In this document: positions 9,001-18,127 of the stretch, one piece after another | Layout: each line of letters begins with the position of its first letter | How positions within the stretch are numbered: the stretch's first letter is position 1 | Assembly (NCBI GenBank): GCA_963819475.1 | Contig: CAWFWE010000002.1 | Location: 186,001 to 250,000 of the forward strand | Length of the DNA stretch: 64,000 nucleotides | Direction of reading: 5' to 3' | Source: DASUAS01 sp963819475 | Lineage (GTDB): Bacteria; Actinomycetota; Acidimicrobiia; IMCC26256; DASPTH01 | Program-made: the position numbers and the translations under genes | The notes under the pieces: model-generated | Seen by the model: the letters and a program-made list of their open reading frames with translations, nothing else | Databases searched by the model: none | Told to the model about the DNA's origin: nothing

Positions 9001-10083
9001 TCACGTCTGCGCGAGCAACGCCTCCAGCGCGGTGACCGCGGGGTTCTCGAGCCAGATCGTGTGGTCCTCGGGTAGGAGGCCGCGGTCGACGGCCCGGTTC
9101 ATGACCCGCACGACGATCGCGCAGTAGCGCGCCGCCGCGCAGATCTCGAACCAGCGGACATCGGGCACCGACCGGCCCGACGCCGCCTCGTACATGCGTA
9201 GTTGCTCCTCGCGCGGCGGGTCACCCTCGGGGCGTGCCACACCCGCTCCCTCGTGCATGGTGCGGTCGAACATGAGCCACCAGCCGAGGTCGAGCTCCGG
9301 CGGCGCGATGGATGCCGCCTCGAAGTCGGTCACGCACACCGGTGCCGCGTCGCGCCAGATGATGTTGCCCGGTCGCGGATCGCCCCAGCAGAGCCCGACC
9401 GGGCTGCACCGTGGCCGTTCGGCGTGGAGCCACACGAACGCCCGGTCCACGAGAGGGTGCTCCCGGTCGCGCAGCTCGACCCGGTGGTACTCCTCCCACA
9501 GCGCGAGCTGGGCCCCGAGCCCCGGCGTCGTCCCCGCCGGCACCAGCCAGTCGAGCCCCGCGGCACGCCAGTCGAGCGCGTGGACGCGCGCGAGGGTCGC
9601 CAGCCCACGCTCGATCATCTGCGTACGTTCGGCGGGGGGTACGTCGAGGAAGAAGCCGGCGGTGGTGTAGGGCGGGTCCTCCACCGGCACGCGGCCGTCG
9701 ACGAAGCCCATCACGAAGAACGGCGTGCCCAGCACGGCGCGGTCGGCTTCGTAGCCGATCATCGGGGCGACGGGCACGTCGGCGTGACGGCCGAGCGTGT
9801 CCATGATGCGGTACTGCAGCTCGATCTCCACCGCCCAGCCCGGCACCTGCACCGGGTAGATCGGCGGCTCCGGGCTCTCGGTGCGCAGCACATAGCGCTC
9901 GTCGTTGGGGATTCCGGCGCGGGTCACCGCCACGTCGACCATCACCGTGTCGGCGGAGAAGCCGCTGCTCGCCTTGCGCATGCCGCGCAGCTCGACCGCC
10001 TCGGCCATCGGGATGCGCGTCTCCAGCCACGGCGCGAGGGGCTCCAGGTGCTCCGGCACCTCCTCGCGGTCGTCCACGCTCAC
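9001..10083 (-). CDS. Phosphotransferase family protein (APH/ACAD10-11 kinase-like)
   Basis: A 360-residue protein of the aminoglycoside phosphotransferase fold (PF01636). The catalytic loop reads CWGDPRPGNIIW, where HGD of the classical kinases is WGD, and the metal-binding motif is VTDFEAASIAPPELDLGW. Actinobacterial homologues next to fatty-acid genes resemble the kinase part of ACAD10/11, which phosphorylates 4-hydroxyacyl-CoAs. It starts at GTG 10083, directly downstream of an SDR in the same direction, with a dispersed palindromic repeat in the 52-bp spacer. Confidence 0.82.
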   Translation of the reverse strand: MSVDDREEVPEHLEPLAPWLETRIPMAEAVELRGMRKASSGFSADTVMVDVAVTRAGIPNDERYVLRTESPEPPIYPVQVPGWAVEIELQYRIMDTLGRHADVPVAPMIGYEADRAVLGTPFFVMGFVDGRVPVEDPPYTTAGFFLDVPPAERTQMIERGLATLARVHALDWRAAGLDWLVPAGTTPGLGAQLALWEEYHRVELRDREHPLVDRAFVWLHAERPRCSPVGLCWGDPRPGNIIWRDAAPVCVTDFEAASIAPPELDLGWWLMFDRTMHEGAGVARPEGDPPREEQLRMYEAASGRSVPDVRWFEICAAARYCAIVVRVMNRAVDRGLLPEDHTIWLENPAVTALEALLAQT

Positions 10084-10098
10084 GCCGCCACCATTGCT

Positions 10099-10140
10099 CG
10101 TTCGCTACTCGCCGGGATACCCGGCTCGCTCACGCTCACG
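10099..10140 (-). repeat. Dispersed palindromic repeat, copy 1
   Basis: These 42 bp are identical, in inverse orientation, to 33987-34028. The core is the hairpin GCCGGG-TAT-CCCGGC flanked by GAGCGAGC-type and GAGTAGCGAAC segments. The repeat begins at the TGA stop codon of the upstream SDR gene and ends shortly before the GTG start of the kinase gene. The other copies occupy the same kind of place. Confidence 0.85.
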
Positions 10141-10891
10141 AGATGTCCATGGTGCTGCCGGGAGCGGGGTTGGCGAGGACGTAGCGCAGGTCGATCGGCG
10201 AGGTGATCGCCGCCAGCACCGCGGTCGCGCAGTCGTCGACCGACATTGCGCCGGGACCGTTGTCGTGCACGTAGCCGCGCGACTCCCACACCGGCGACAG
10301 CTCGCCCAGGAGCTCGGGATCCCACGACTGGTACACCTCGGTGCCGAGCGTGTTGCCCACCGCGACGTTGCAGAAGGCGATCTCCGGGTGCTCTCCCCGC
10401 CACGCCCGCACCAGCTCGTCGAGCGCGGCTTTGCTGGTCTCGTAGGCACCCATGCCCGGAAGCGGTCGGCCCACCGACGACGCGGAGATGAAGACCATGC
10501 GCCCGCCGGACTCGGTGAGCGGCGCCAGCGCGGCCCGGGTCACCAGCGACGCCCCGAACACGTTGGTCTCGTACACCGTCCGCCACTGCTCGGCGTCGGT
10601 GTCGATCAGGCGCACCAGCGGGTCGACCGCGGTGGCGTAGACGACGACGTCGAGGCCGCCCAGCTGCCCGGCCGCGTCCCGGACCACCCGCTCGCACTGC
10701 TCGGGCTGCCGCACGTCGCACATCGCCGTGGTCGCACGCTCCCCCGCCTCGGCCGCGGCTTCGGCCAGCTTGTCGGCCCGCCGGGCGGCGAGCACGACGC
10801 GCGCACCGCCGGCGGCCGCCTGCCGCACGACGGCACGTCCGATCCCCGACGACACGCCCACGACGAGCACGCGCGCATCCTGCAGTTCCAT
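10136..10891 (-). CDS. SDR family oxidoreductase
   Basis: 251 residues. Rossmann GVSSGIG at 12-18; YAT replaces the usual NNAG motif; Ser138/139, Tyr150 and Lys154 form the active site. The YAT/FAT variant and overall layout match the SDR at 55240, so the two look like paralogues: both have GGLDxVVxATxVxPL and a GRP/GGAYPGM segment before the Tyr. First gene of a probable two-gene operon with the APH-like kinase. Substrate unknown. Confidence 0.88.
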   Translation of the reverse strand: MELQDARVLVVGVSSGIGRAVVRQAAAGGARVVLAARRADKLAEAAAEAGERATTAMCDVRQPEQCERVVRDAAGQLGGLDVVVYATAVDPLVRLIDTDAEQWRTVYETNVFGASLVTRAALAPLTESGGRMVFISASSVGRPLPGMGAYETSKAALDELVRAWRGEHPEIAFCNVAVGNTLGTEVYQSWDPELLGELSPVWESRGYVHDNGPGAMSVDDCATAVLAAITSPIDLRYVLANPAPGSTMDIS

Positions 10892-10990
10892 CGCTCTCCC
10901 CCTTCAGGCCGCGCCAAGTTACCGGGGACACGCGTCCGGGCAGCAGGCCGGTGAGCACGGGTTGGCGCCCCGCGGCCGACGTCCGCGAGG

Positions 10991-11749
10991 ATGCGCCGCA
11001 TGAGGCTCGAGGGCAAGGTCGCACTGGTCACGGGTTCGACGCGCGGGATCGGCCGCACCATCGCGGAGGTGTTCGCCGAGGAGGGCGCCAAGGTCGTCCT
11101 GAGCGGCCGCTCGGTCGACAAGGGTGAGAAGAACGTCCAGCGGATCCGGGACGCCGGCGGCGAGGCCACGTTCGTGCCCCTCGACGTCGCCGACGAGGCC
11201 AGCGTGCAGGAGGCCGTGACCGCCACCGTCGAGGCCTACGGCCCGATCACCACCCTCATCAACAACGCGGCCCCGACCGCGCTCGTCAACGTGAGCTTCA
11301 AGCCGGTCACCGAGCTGTCCACCCAGGAATGGGACGACATCGTGCGCGGCACGCTCACGAGCATGTTCTGGACGTCGAAGTACACGATCCCGCACATGAT
11401 CGAGGCGGGCGGCGGGTCGATCGTCAACGTCTCCTCGGGCGGCGCGGTGTTCGGTGTACCGGGCCTGTCGGCGTACAGCGCGGCGAAGGGCGGCGTGAAC
11501 TCCCTCACGCGGACGGTGGCGGTCGAATTCGGGAAACAGGGCATCCGCTGCAACACCATCATCGTCGGCCGCGTCGTGTCGTACGCGCAGGACCGCGGGC
11601 CCGAGACGACCAAGGAGCTCATGCGGGTCGGGAACCCGCGCGACATCGCGTACACCGCGCTGTGGCTGGCTGCCGACGAGTCGGAGTGGATCACCGCCAG
11701 CGAGATCACCGCCGACGGCGGTGCGCGCTACAACCAGTCCGAGCTCTGA
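10991..11749 (+). CDS. SDR family oxidoreductase
   Basis: 252 residues with TGSTRGIG (14-21), NNAA (91-94), Ser149, Tyr162 and Lys166 (AYSAAKGG). The GGSIVNVSSGGAVFGVPGLSAYSAAKGGVNSL region is of the FabG/glucose-dehydrogenase type, so it is likely a 3-oxoacyl or hydroxy-compound dehydrogenase. Two in-frame ATGs (10991 and 11000) are possible starts. It is divergent from the SDR at 10136 and converges on the GAP membrane protein with a 3-bp gap. Confidence 0.9.
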   Translation: MRRMRLEGKVALVTGSTRGIGRTIAEVFAEEGAKVVLSGRSVDKGEKNVQRIRDAGGEATFVPLDVADEASVQEAVTATVEAYGPITTLINNAAPTALVNVSFKPVTELSTQEWDDIVRGTLTSMFWTSKYTIPHMIEAGGGSIVNVSSGGAVFGVPGLSAYSAAKGGVNSLTRTVAVEFGKQGIRCNTIIVGRVVSYAQDRGPETTKELMRVGNPRDIAYTALWLAADESEWITASEITADGGARYNQSEL

Positions 11750-11752
11750 CGA

Positions 11753-12430
11753 TCAGGCGCTCAGCAGCCCGATCCCCTTCGCGATCAGCACCGTACCGAA
11801 CACCAGGAACAGCACCGCCATGACCGCGGCGTTGTGCTCGGTGAGCCAGGCCTTCATCTCGTCGAGCGTCTTCGCCGCCCGTTCACCGCCGGCGAACTCG
11901 TAGACCACCGCGAACAGGATGGAGAGGCTGGCCACCGCGACGAAGACGGCCAGCGCCACGACGGCGTCCCCGGTGTCGAGGCCGAGTTGGCCGAGTCCCG
12001 CGGCGGCGCCGACTGCGAGCACGAGGTTCTTGGGGTTCACCACGCTCAGCACGACCGCGAGCCCGAAGGCGCGCACCGGCGTGATCGATTCGACCGTCGC
12101 CATCCACTTGGGGAGCGTCGCGGGCTCGCCCGGCGCCGGGCGCTTGGCGAACTCGCGTCGGGCGAGGCCGAGCAGGAGCACCCCCAGCACCACCTTGCCC
12201 CAGGAGATCGAGTCGGAGGTGGTCGAGTCGCTCCCCGCGTTGGCGGCGTCGCTCACCAGGTACACCACGGTGCTCACCGTCGCGAGGCCGATCACCCACC
12301 CGAGGAGGAATGCCGGTCCGGCCGCCCGGGCGCGATCGGAGAACAGGATCAGGATGATGGCGATGATCGGTACGGGACTGATGGCGATGCCCACCGCGAA
12401 CGGCAGGACCTCGCTGATTCCCTCACCCAT
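11753..12430 (-). CDS. GAP family (Sap, sulfolipid-1-addressing-like) membrane protein
   Basis: 225 residues with six predicted membrane helices arranged as two groups around a charged central loop (RREFAKRPAPGEPATLPKWMATVESITP). The VNPKNLVLAVGAAAG helix and PVPIIAIILILFSDRARAAGPAFLLGW N-terminus match the actinobacterial GAP/SfLAP family (PF11139, LysE-like), which mycobacteria use in glycolipid export. Precise role unknown. Confidence 0.8.
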   Translation of the reverse strand: MGEGISEVLPFAVGIAISPVPIIAIILILFSDRARAAGPAFLLGWVIGLATVSTVVYLVSDAANAGSDSTTSDSISWGKVVLGVLLLGLARREFAKRPAPGEPATLPKWMATVESITPVRAFGLAVVLSVVNPKNLVLAVGAAAGLGQLGLDTGDAVVALAVFVAVASLSILFAVVYEFAGGERAAKTLDEMKAWLTEHNAAVMAVLFLVFGTVLIAKGIGLLSA

Positions 12431-12449
12431 GGGGCGGATCGTAGGGGGC

Positions 12450-12560
12450 TCAGTCGTCCAGGGGTTGGATCACCACCACCGGCACCGGCGAGCGGTGCAG
12501 GCCTTGTACATCGACGAGCCGAACGGCGAATTGCTTGCGGTGCGGGTGGACGGCGGGTCA
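12450..12560 (-). pseudogene. Possible universal-stress-protein C-terminal remnant
   Basis: Upstream of the GAP gene, two minus-strand frames together read a segment like GSSMYKA followed by LHRSPVPVVVIQPLDD and a stop at 12450. This resembles the last strand and helix of a UspA-type protein (GS-x-Y...PVPVVVI). No start or upstream domain is present, so if real it is a decayed fragment. The match is short and the call is weak. Confidence 0.25.
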
Positions 12561-12620
12561 TCCTCCACCGATGCCCGAACCTGCCGCTCCCATCGCGCTC
12601 GACGACACCTGGGGGACCCG

Positions 12621-14005
12621 ATGAGCACGCCGCCGCGCTATCCCGCGGAGCTCACCGAGCTCGCGCACCGTCACCTGTGGATGCACTTCGCGCGCCTCGG
12701 TGCGTTCGGTGCGGACACGCCGGTGCACGTCATCGCGCGCGGCGAAGGGTCGTACGTGTGGGACGCCACCGGGCACCGGATGCTCGACGGGCTCTCGGGG
12801 CTGTTCACCGTGCAGGTCGGTCACGGCCGGGCCGAGCTGGCCGAGGCGGCGCGCGCCCAGGCGGAGACGCTCGAGTACTTCCCGATCTGGACGTACGCCC
12901 ACCCGCCCGCCATCGAGCTGGCGGCGCGGCTCGCCGAGCTCGCACCCGGCGACCTCAACCGCGTCTTCTTCACCTCGGGCGGGTCCGAGGCGGTGGAGTC
13001 GGCCTGGAAGCTCGCCCGCCAGTACTTCCGCGCCATCGGCCAGGGCCAGCGCCACAAGGTGATCGCGCGCCGCACCGCGTACCACGGCACGACGCTCGGG
13101 GCCCTCGCGATCACCGGCGTCCCCGCGCTGCGCACGCCGTTCGAGCCGCTCACGCCGGGCGCGGTCCACGTCGCCAACACCAACCGCCGGCACCACCCGT
13201 TGGGTGGTGACGAGAAGGCGTTCATGCTCGCCCTCACCGACGAGCTCGAGGATCGGATCCTCTTCGAGGGGCCGGAGACGGTGGCCGCCGTCTTCCTGGA
13301 ACCGGTGCAGAACGCCGGCGGGTGCCTCGTGCCGCCGGACGGCTACTTCCCACGCGTGCGCGAGCTGTGCGACCGGTACGGCGTGCTGCTCGTGTCCGAC
13401 GAGGTGATCTGCGCGTTCGGGCGGCTCGGGACCATGTTCGGCTGCGAGCGCTACGACTACCTACCCGACATCGTCACCTGCGCCAAGGGCCTCACCAGCG
13501 GCTACTCGCCCCTGGGCGCGGTGCTCTGCCGCGACTTCCTCGCCGCGCCGTTCCTGGAGGACCGGGCGTCGTTCGCGCACGGCCTCACCTTCGGCGGTCA
13601 TCCGGTGAGCTGCGCGGTTGCGCTCGCCAACCTCGACGTGTTCGCCGCGAGGAGCTGCTGGAGCACGTGTGCGCGCACGAGGCGGGGTTCCGGGCCCGCC
13701 TGGAGGACCTGCGCGACGTGCCGATCGTGGGCGACGTGCGGGGCGCGGGGTACTTCCAGGCGCTGGAGATGGTGCCGGAGGCGGGGTCGGACGCCCGGTT
13801 CACCACCGAGCAGCGCGAGGAGCTGCTCCGGGGTTTCCTGCTCCCCCGCTTCTACGACGCCGGCCTGATCGCGCGCGCCGACGACCGGGGAGACCCGGTG
13901 GTACAGCTCGCGCCGACGCTCGTCTCGGGTGACGACGAGCTCGACGTCATCGCCGCCACTCTGCGCACGGTCCTGTCGGAGGCGTCCGACCGCTTCTGCA
14001 CCTGA
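12621..14005 (+). CDS. Class III PLP-dependent aminotransferase (frameshifted)
   Basis: An omega-transaminase or beta-alanine/4-aminobutyrate:2-oxoacid aminotransferase type enzyme. Visible motifs are LFTVQVGHG, FFTSGGSEAVESAWK, YHGTTLGA, LVSDEVICAFGR with Asp260, and TCAKGLTSGYSPLGAVL with PLP-binding Lys289. After residue about 341 the frame changes at about 13644-13650; one missing base in GCCGCGAGG would restore it, and the C-terminal domain (EELLEHVCAHEAGFRARLEDL) continues to 14005. About 461 residues when joined, normal for the family. The ATG at 12621 begins MSTPPRYPAELTELAHRHLW. Confidence 0.88.
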
Positions 14006-14057
14006 GCGCGGTGCGCGCCGCTGGCGCGCCCTTCGCTGCACTGCTAGCAACGCGGGC

Positions 14058-14474
14058 ATGAACGAGCAGGAGACCGCCAACCTCGAGTTCGTGCTCGAGT
14101 ACCTCGACAAGTTCGGGACCTTCGATCCGGAGCAGTACGACCCGTACCTCGCCGAGAACCCCACGTACATGGCGGGCATGAACATCCGCCAGGGGCGGGA
14201 GGCGTTCCACGCCAACACGGACGCGGGCAAGATCCTGTACCCGCGCCCGGACGAGGCGACCCGCGAGATCCTCGCCTCGCTCGCCACCGGCGACTGGGTG
14301 TCGCTCCTCCTCATGCGCCGCGCCCCCACCAACAAGGTGGAGAACTACGAGAACCTCTACGGCCTGTTCTTCGAGGTGCGCGACCGCAAGATCCACACCC
14401 AGGTGGAGCTGCTCGACTTCCGCGTCTCGACCGAGATGTTCGACCTCTCCGCGCTGTCGGCCCTGGAGCGCTGA
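14058..14474 (+). CDS. NTF2-like (SnoaL-like) domain protein
   Basis: 138 residues in the cone-shaped alpha+beta NTF2 fold: an N-terminal helix (NLEFVLEYLDKF), a short segment, and alternating strands with DWVSLLLMRR and LYGLFFEVRDRKIHTQVELLDFR. Such proteins are isomerases, dehydratases or polyketide/steroid-binding proteins. It sits 2 bp before a second NTF2-like gene and probably shares its transcript. Substrate unknown. Confidence 0.7.
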   Translation: MNEQETANLEFVLEYLDKFGTFDPEQYDPYLAENPTYMAGMNIRQGREAFHANTDAGKILYPRPDEATREILASLATGDWVSLLLMRRAPTNKVENYENLYGLFFEVRDRKIHTQVELLDFRVSTEMFDLSALSALER

Positions 14475-14476
14475 CC

Positions 14477-14893
14477 GTGGCGACGGCGTTCGAGTGGATC
14501 GTCGACCTCGAAGTGCTGCGCCGGTTCCCGCAGCGTTACGCTCGTGCCGTCGACGAACGCGACCACGCCGCGCTCTCCGCGCTCTTCGATCCCGACGGCT
14601 CGGTCGACGGCACCCTCGGCTCGCAACCGGTGCCCGCGTACCTCGAGGCGATGCGCACCCGCCCGCCGTCGTTCGAGTCGAGCATGCATCTCCTCGCCGA
14701 TCCGATGATCGACCTCGACGCCGGCGCCGACACCGCGCACCTGGACACGTACGCGGTGGTGTTCCAGACGAAGCCGGTGAGCGGGGACGGTGACGACCTC
14801 ACCCTCGGCATGCGCTACGTCGACGAGATGGTGCGGCGCGACGGCACGTGGATGATCCACCACCGGGTGGCGCGGATGCTCTGGATGCGCTGA
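14477..14893 (+). CDS. NTF2-like (SnoaL_4-type) domain protein
   Basis: 138 residues starting at GTG 14477. The layout YARAVDERDHAALSALFDPDGSVDGTLG, strands through HLDTYAVVFQTK, and a C-terminal DGTWMIHHRVARMLWMR is the common SnoaL_4 (PF13577) pattern, found in ring-hydroxylating dioxygenase beta-like proteins and limonene-epoxide-hydrolase relatives. Translationally close to the preceding NTF2 gene (2-bp gap). Function unknown. Confidence 0.75.
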   Translation: MATAFEWIVDLEVLRRFPQRYARAVDERDHAALSALFDPDGSVDGTLGSQPVPAYLEAMRTRPPSFESSMHLLADPMIDLDAGADTAHLDTYAVVFQTKPVSGDGDDLTLGMRYVDEMVRRDGTWMIHHRVARMLWMR

Positions 14894-14896
14894 GCG

Positions 14897-16597
14897 TCAC
14901 GCCGCGCCGCGCCCGCGCACCAGTCGCCCGGGCCGCGCGCCGGTCGTCTCGCCGTCGAGGATGGTGATCTCGCCGCCGACGACCGTGGCCTTGAAGCCCT
15001 CGGCCCGCTGCGACAGACGCTTCCCGCCCTGCGGCAGGTCGCGGACGACCTCGGGCACCGCCGGGCCCACCCGGTCGGGGTCGAACACGTTGACGTCGGC
15101 GGCCATGCCCTCGCGCAGCAACCCGCGGTCGGCGAAGCCCCACGCCATCGCCGGCGCCAGCGTGAGCATACGGACGGCCTCCTCCAGGGTGAACTCCTGA
15201 CGCTCGCGCACCCAGTACCCGAGGAGGTGGGTGTGGATCGAGGCGTCGGCGATCTGGCTGAGGTGGGCACCGGAGTCGGAGAACGTCATGACCGTGCGCG
15301 GGTGGCGCATCACCGCCAGCAGCACGTCGGGGTCCTGCGGGTAGAGGCTCGGCTGGATGAACAGCTGGCCGAGGTCGGTCTCCAGCGCCAGGTCGATCAT
15401 CGCCTCGACCGGCGACACCCCACGCTGCGCGGCGACCTCGGCGATGGTCGGGTTGGGCGGCAGCCCGTGCAGGTAGACGCGGATGCCGTCGAAGTCGGGC
15501 TTGCGGGGCATCGCCCCGATGCCGCGCCAGCGCGAGTAGTCGCCCTCCATGCCGGCGCGGATCAGCCGCTCGCGCACGCCGGGATCGCGCAGGGCGTGCA
15601 GCTGCTCGTGGTCGGGCAGCGCGCGCACGTCGTGCCACTCCGGCAGGAGGTCGAACGGCAACCGGGTGGCGAACGAGAGCAACACGTTGATGCCGCGGCA
15701 GTGCGACTGGCCGATCATGCGCCCGCCGACCGCGGCGACGCTGTCGATCAGGTCGAGCATCTCGTAGCCGCCGGGATTGGTGGCGATGATGCCCATCGTC
15801 ATGGTCACGCCGGTGTCGGCGGCCAGCGCGCGCATGCGCGCCCGGGCCTGCTCGCGCGCCTCGGGGTCGGGAGACAGCACGTGCTCGCCGCCACCTTCGA
15901 GGATGCCGGTGCCGAGGTCGCCTATGACGCCCACCAGCCGGCAGAGCTCGTCCCACGACGCGAGGCGCGATGCGACCGGACGGTTGTCAGACGTCTCGTG
16001 GTGCTCGCTGCGCGACGTCGTGAGGCCCACCGCGCCGGCACGCAACGCGGCGCCGAGCTGACCCTGCATGAGCTCGAGGTCGGCGTCGGTCGCCTCCTCC
16101 TCGAAGGCGCGTTCCCCCATGGCCCACGTGCGCAGGGCCGAGTGTCCGACGTTGGCCGCGTAGTTGATCGCCTTCGGCAGGCGGTCGACGGCCTCCAGGT
16201 ACTCGGGGAACGTCTCCCAGCTCCACTCGATGCTCGCGAGCGCGGTGGGGTCGATGTCCTCGGCCCGCTCCAGGTTGCGGACGACCAGCGCCCGCGCGTC
16301 GTCGCGCACGGGGGCGAGGGTGAAGCCGCAGTTGCCCATGACCGCGGTGGTGACGCCGTGCCAGCACGAGTTGGCGCCCTGGGGATCCCAGAACACCTGG
16401 GCGTCCATGTGGGTGTGGCCGTCGATGAAGCCGGGGGTCACCACGTGGCCGTCGGCGTCGACCTCGTGGTCGCCCCGCTCCCGGATCCGGCCCACCCGGG
16501 CGATGGTCCCGTCGACGATCCCGACGTCGGCCCGGTACCCGCCGAAGCCGGAGCCGTCGACGACCAGACCGTTGCGGATCACCACGTCGTACGCCAT
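14897..16597 (-). CDS. Amidohydrolase family protein (N-acyl-D-amino-acid deacylase-like)
   Basis: A 566-residue metal-dependent hydrolase of the D-aminoacylase/dihydropyrimidinase group (PF07969). N-terminal beta-sandwich (VIRNGLVVDGSGFGG), metal motif GFIDGHTHMDAQVFWDP, VTTAVMGNCGFTLAPV, and late TFSDSGAHLSQ carrying the conserved Asp. The C-terminal sandwich returns with ADVNVFDPDRVGP and GEITILDGETTGARPGRLVRG. It is paralogous to the gene at 18128 and divergent from the amidohydrolase at 16691. The antisense frame is open for thousands of bases and is a shadow. Confidence 0.9.
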   Translation of the reverse strand: MAYDVVIRNGLVVDGSGFGGYRADVGIVDGTIARVGRIRERGDHEVDADGHVVTPGFIDGHTHMDAQVFWDPQGANSCWHGVTTAVMGNCGFTLAPVRDDARALVVRNLERAEDIDPTALASIEWSWETFPEYLEAVDRLPKAINYAANVGHSALRTWAMGERAFEEEATDADLELMQGQLGAALRAGAVGLTTSRSEHHETSDNRPVASRLASWDELCRLVGVIGDLGTGILEGGGEHVLSPDPEAREQARARMRALAADTGVTMTMGIIATNPGGYEMLDLIDSVAAVGGRMIGQSHCRGINVLLSFATRLPFDLLPEWHDVRALPDHEQLHALRDPGVRERLIRAGMEGDYSRWRGIGAMPRKPDFDGIRVYLHGLPPNPTIAEVAAQRGVSPVEAMIDLALETDLGQLFIQPSLYPQDPDVLLAVMRHPRTVMTFSDSGAHLSQIADASIHTHLLGYWVRERQEFTLEEAVRMLTLAPAMAWGFADRGLLREGMAADVNVFDPDRVGPAVPEVVRDLPQGGKRLSQRAEGFKATVVGGEITILDGETTGARPGRLVRGRGAA

Positions 16598-16690
16598 GCA
16601 TCTATTGTTACCGAAGAATTGATGAGCGCGCATTACTCGCCGCACTCGTACGGGTGCCGGCGCGGGAGGCAGCACCATGAGCGGACGAGC
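16598..16690. promoter_or_regulatory. Divergent promoter region between two amidohydrolases
   Basis: This 93-bp gap holds one of the few AT-richer stretches of the area (CTATTGTTACCGAAGAATTG at about 16601-16620) and must carry promoters for both directions. A five-codon frame ATGAGCGGACGAGCATGA at 16677-16694 is preceded by GGGAGG, and its stop overlaps the ATG at 16691, so it could couple translation into the amidohydrolase. Confidence 0.4.
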
Positions 16691-18118
16691 ATGAGCGGTC
16701 TGAGCGCCGGCGAGGTCCGCCAGAAGCTCGACCACCCGGTGGTCGACATCGACGGGCACACGGTCGAGTTCTTCCCCGCCCTGGCCGGCGAGCTGGTCAA
16801 GGAGGGAGTGAAGCTCGACGGCGAGATGATGGCGCGGCGCACCTCGGGCACCTTCGGCCCCGTCGTCGACTGGTATTCGCTCACGCCCGCGGAGCGCGCC
16901 GAGCGCCGGGTGGCCAGGGGCCCGTGGGGCAACGGCGGCATGGAGCTGGCCGTCGACCGCGCCACCGCGTTGCTCCCCCGCCTCCTCGCCGAGCGCCTCC
17001 CCGAGCTCGGCATCGACGTCAGCGTGATCTACCCGAGCTTCGGGCTCCTCTTCGGGCACCTCGACGACGAGCGCGACCGCCGCGGCGCGTGCCGGGCGCT
17101 GAACCGGTTCAACGCCGGGGTCTTCGCCGAGTTCGCCGACCGGCTGCTCCCCGTCGCCGAGATCCCCATGCACACCCCCGCCGAGGCCGTCGACGAGCTC
17201 GAGCACGCGGCCGAGCTCGGCTTCCGTGCCGTGGTCATGGCGGGCTTCGTGCAACGCCCCATCGCGGCGGTCGCCGACGTCGATCCGCGGCTCGCGCAGT
17301 ACGCGGTGTGGACCGACGCCTTCGGCCTCGACAGCGCGTACGACTACGACCCGGTGTGGCAGAAGTGCCGGGAGCTCGGCATCGCGCCCGCGTTCCACTC
17401 GGCGGCCATGGGCTGGCAGAACCGGGCGTCGATCTCGAGCTACGTGTACAACCACGTCGGGATGCTGGGCGAGAGCCACCACGCGCTGGCCAAGTCGCTG
17501 TTCCTCGGCGGTGTCACCCGGCGCTTCCCCGACCTCAACTTCGGGTTCCTCGAAGGCGGGGTCGCGTGGGCGGTGTCGCTGTACGCCGATCTCATCGGGC
17601 ACTGGGAGAAGCGCAGCGGTGACGCGATGCGCCGCCTCGACCCCGACCACGTCGACTGGGACGAGTTCGCCGAGCTCTTCGCCCGCTACGGAGGCGACTG
17701 GGCGTCGATGACGCCCACGCCGACCAGCTACCCCGAGCAGGACCTCGCGTTGCTCGACGAGTTCGCGGCCTGCGGCATCGCGCAGGCGGAGGACATCCGC
17801 GACTTGTTCGTCGTGCCCTTCTACTGCGGGTGCGAGGCCGACGATCCGACGAGCGTGACCGCGTTCAACACCAAAGCGAACCCCTTCGGCGCCCGCTTCA
17901 ACGCGATGTTCGGTTCCGACATCTCGCACTGGGACGTCCCGGTGATGGCCGACGTGCTCGGCGAGGTGTACGAGATGGTCGAGCACGACCTCTTCAGCGA
18001 CTCCGACCTGCGCGACTTCGTGTTCACCAATCCGGTGCGCTTCTACACGCGCGGCAACCCGCAGTTCTTCGCCGGCACCGCGGTCGAGGCCGCGGTCGAC
18101 GCCGAGCTGCAGGGCTGA
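16691..18118 (+). CDS. Amidohydrolase family protein (Amidohydro_2 type)
   Basis: A 475-residue TIM-barrel protein of the PF04909 group, longer than average. Metal-site regions are VVDIDGHTVEF near the N-terminus, APAFHSAAMG in the middle, FLEGGVAW, and FGSDISHWDVP late. The ATG at 16691 is the best start; an in-frame ATG at 16622 would add a short basic stretch with no ribosome site. It is followed 9 bp later by a D-aminoacylase-like gene preceded by GAGGAGGGG, a likely operon. Confidence 0.88.
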   Translation: MSGLSAGEVRQKLDHPVVDIDGHTVEFFPALAGELVKEGVKLDGEMMARRTSGTFGPVVDWYSLTPAERAERRVARGPWGNGGMELAVDRATALLPRLLAERLPELGIDVSVIYPSFGLLFGHLDDERDRRGACRALNRFNAGVFAEFADRLLPVAEIPMHTPAEAVDELEHAAELGFRAVVMAGFVQRPIAAVADVDPRLAQYAVWTDAFGLDSAYDYDPVWQKCRELGIAPAFHSAAMGWQNRASISSYVYNHVGMLGESHHALAKSLFLGGVTRRFPDLNFGFLEGGVAWAVSLYADLIGHWEKRSGDAMRRLDPDHVDWDEFAELFARYGGDWASMTPTPTSYPEQDLALLDEFAACGIAQAEDIRDLFVVPFYCGCEADDPTSVTAFNTKANPFGARFNAMFGSDISHWDVPVMADVLGEVYEMVEHDLFSDSDLRDFVFTNPVRFYTRGNPQFFAGTAVEAAVDAELQG

Positions 18119-18127
18119 GGAGGGGAC

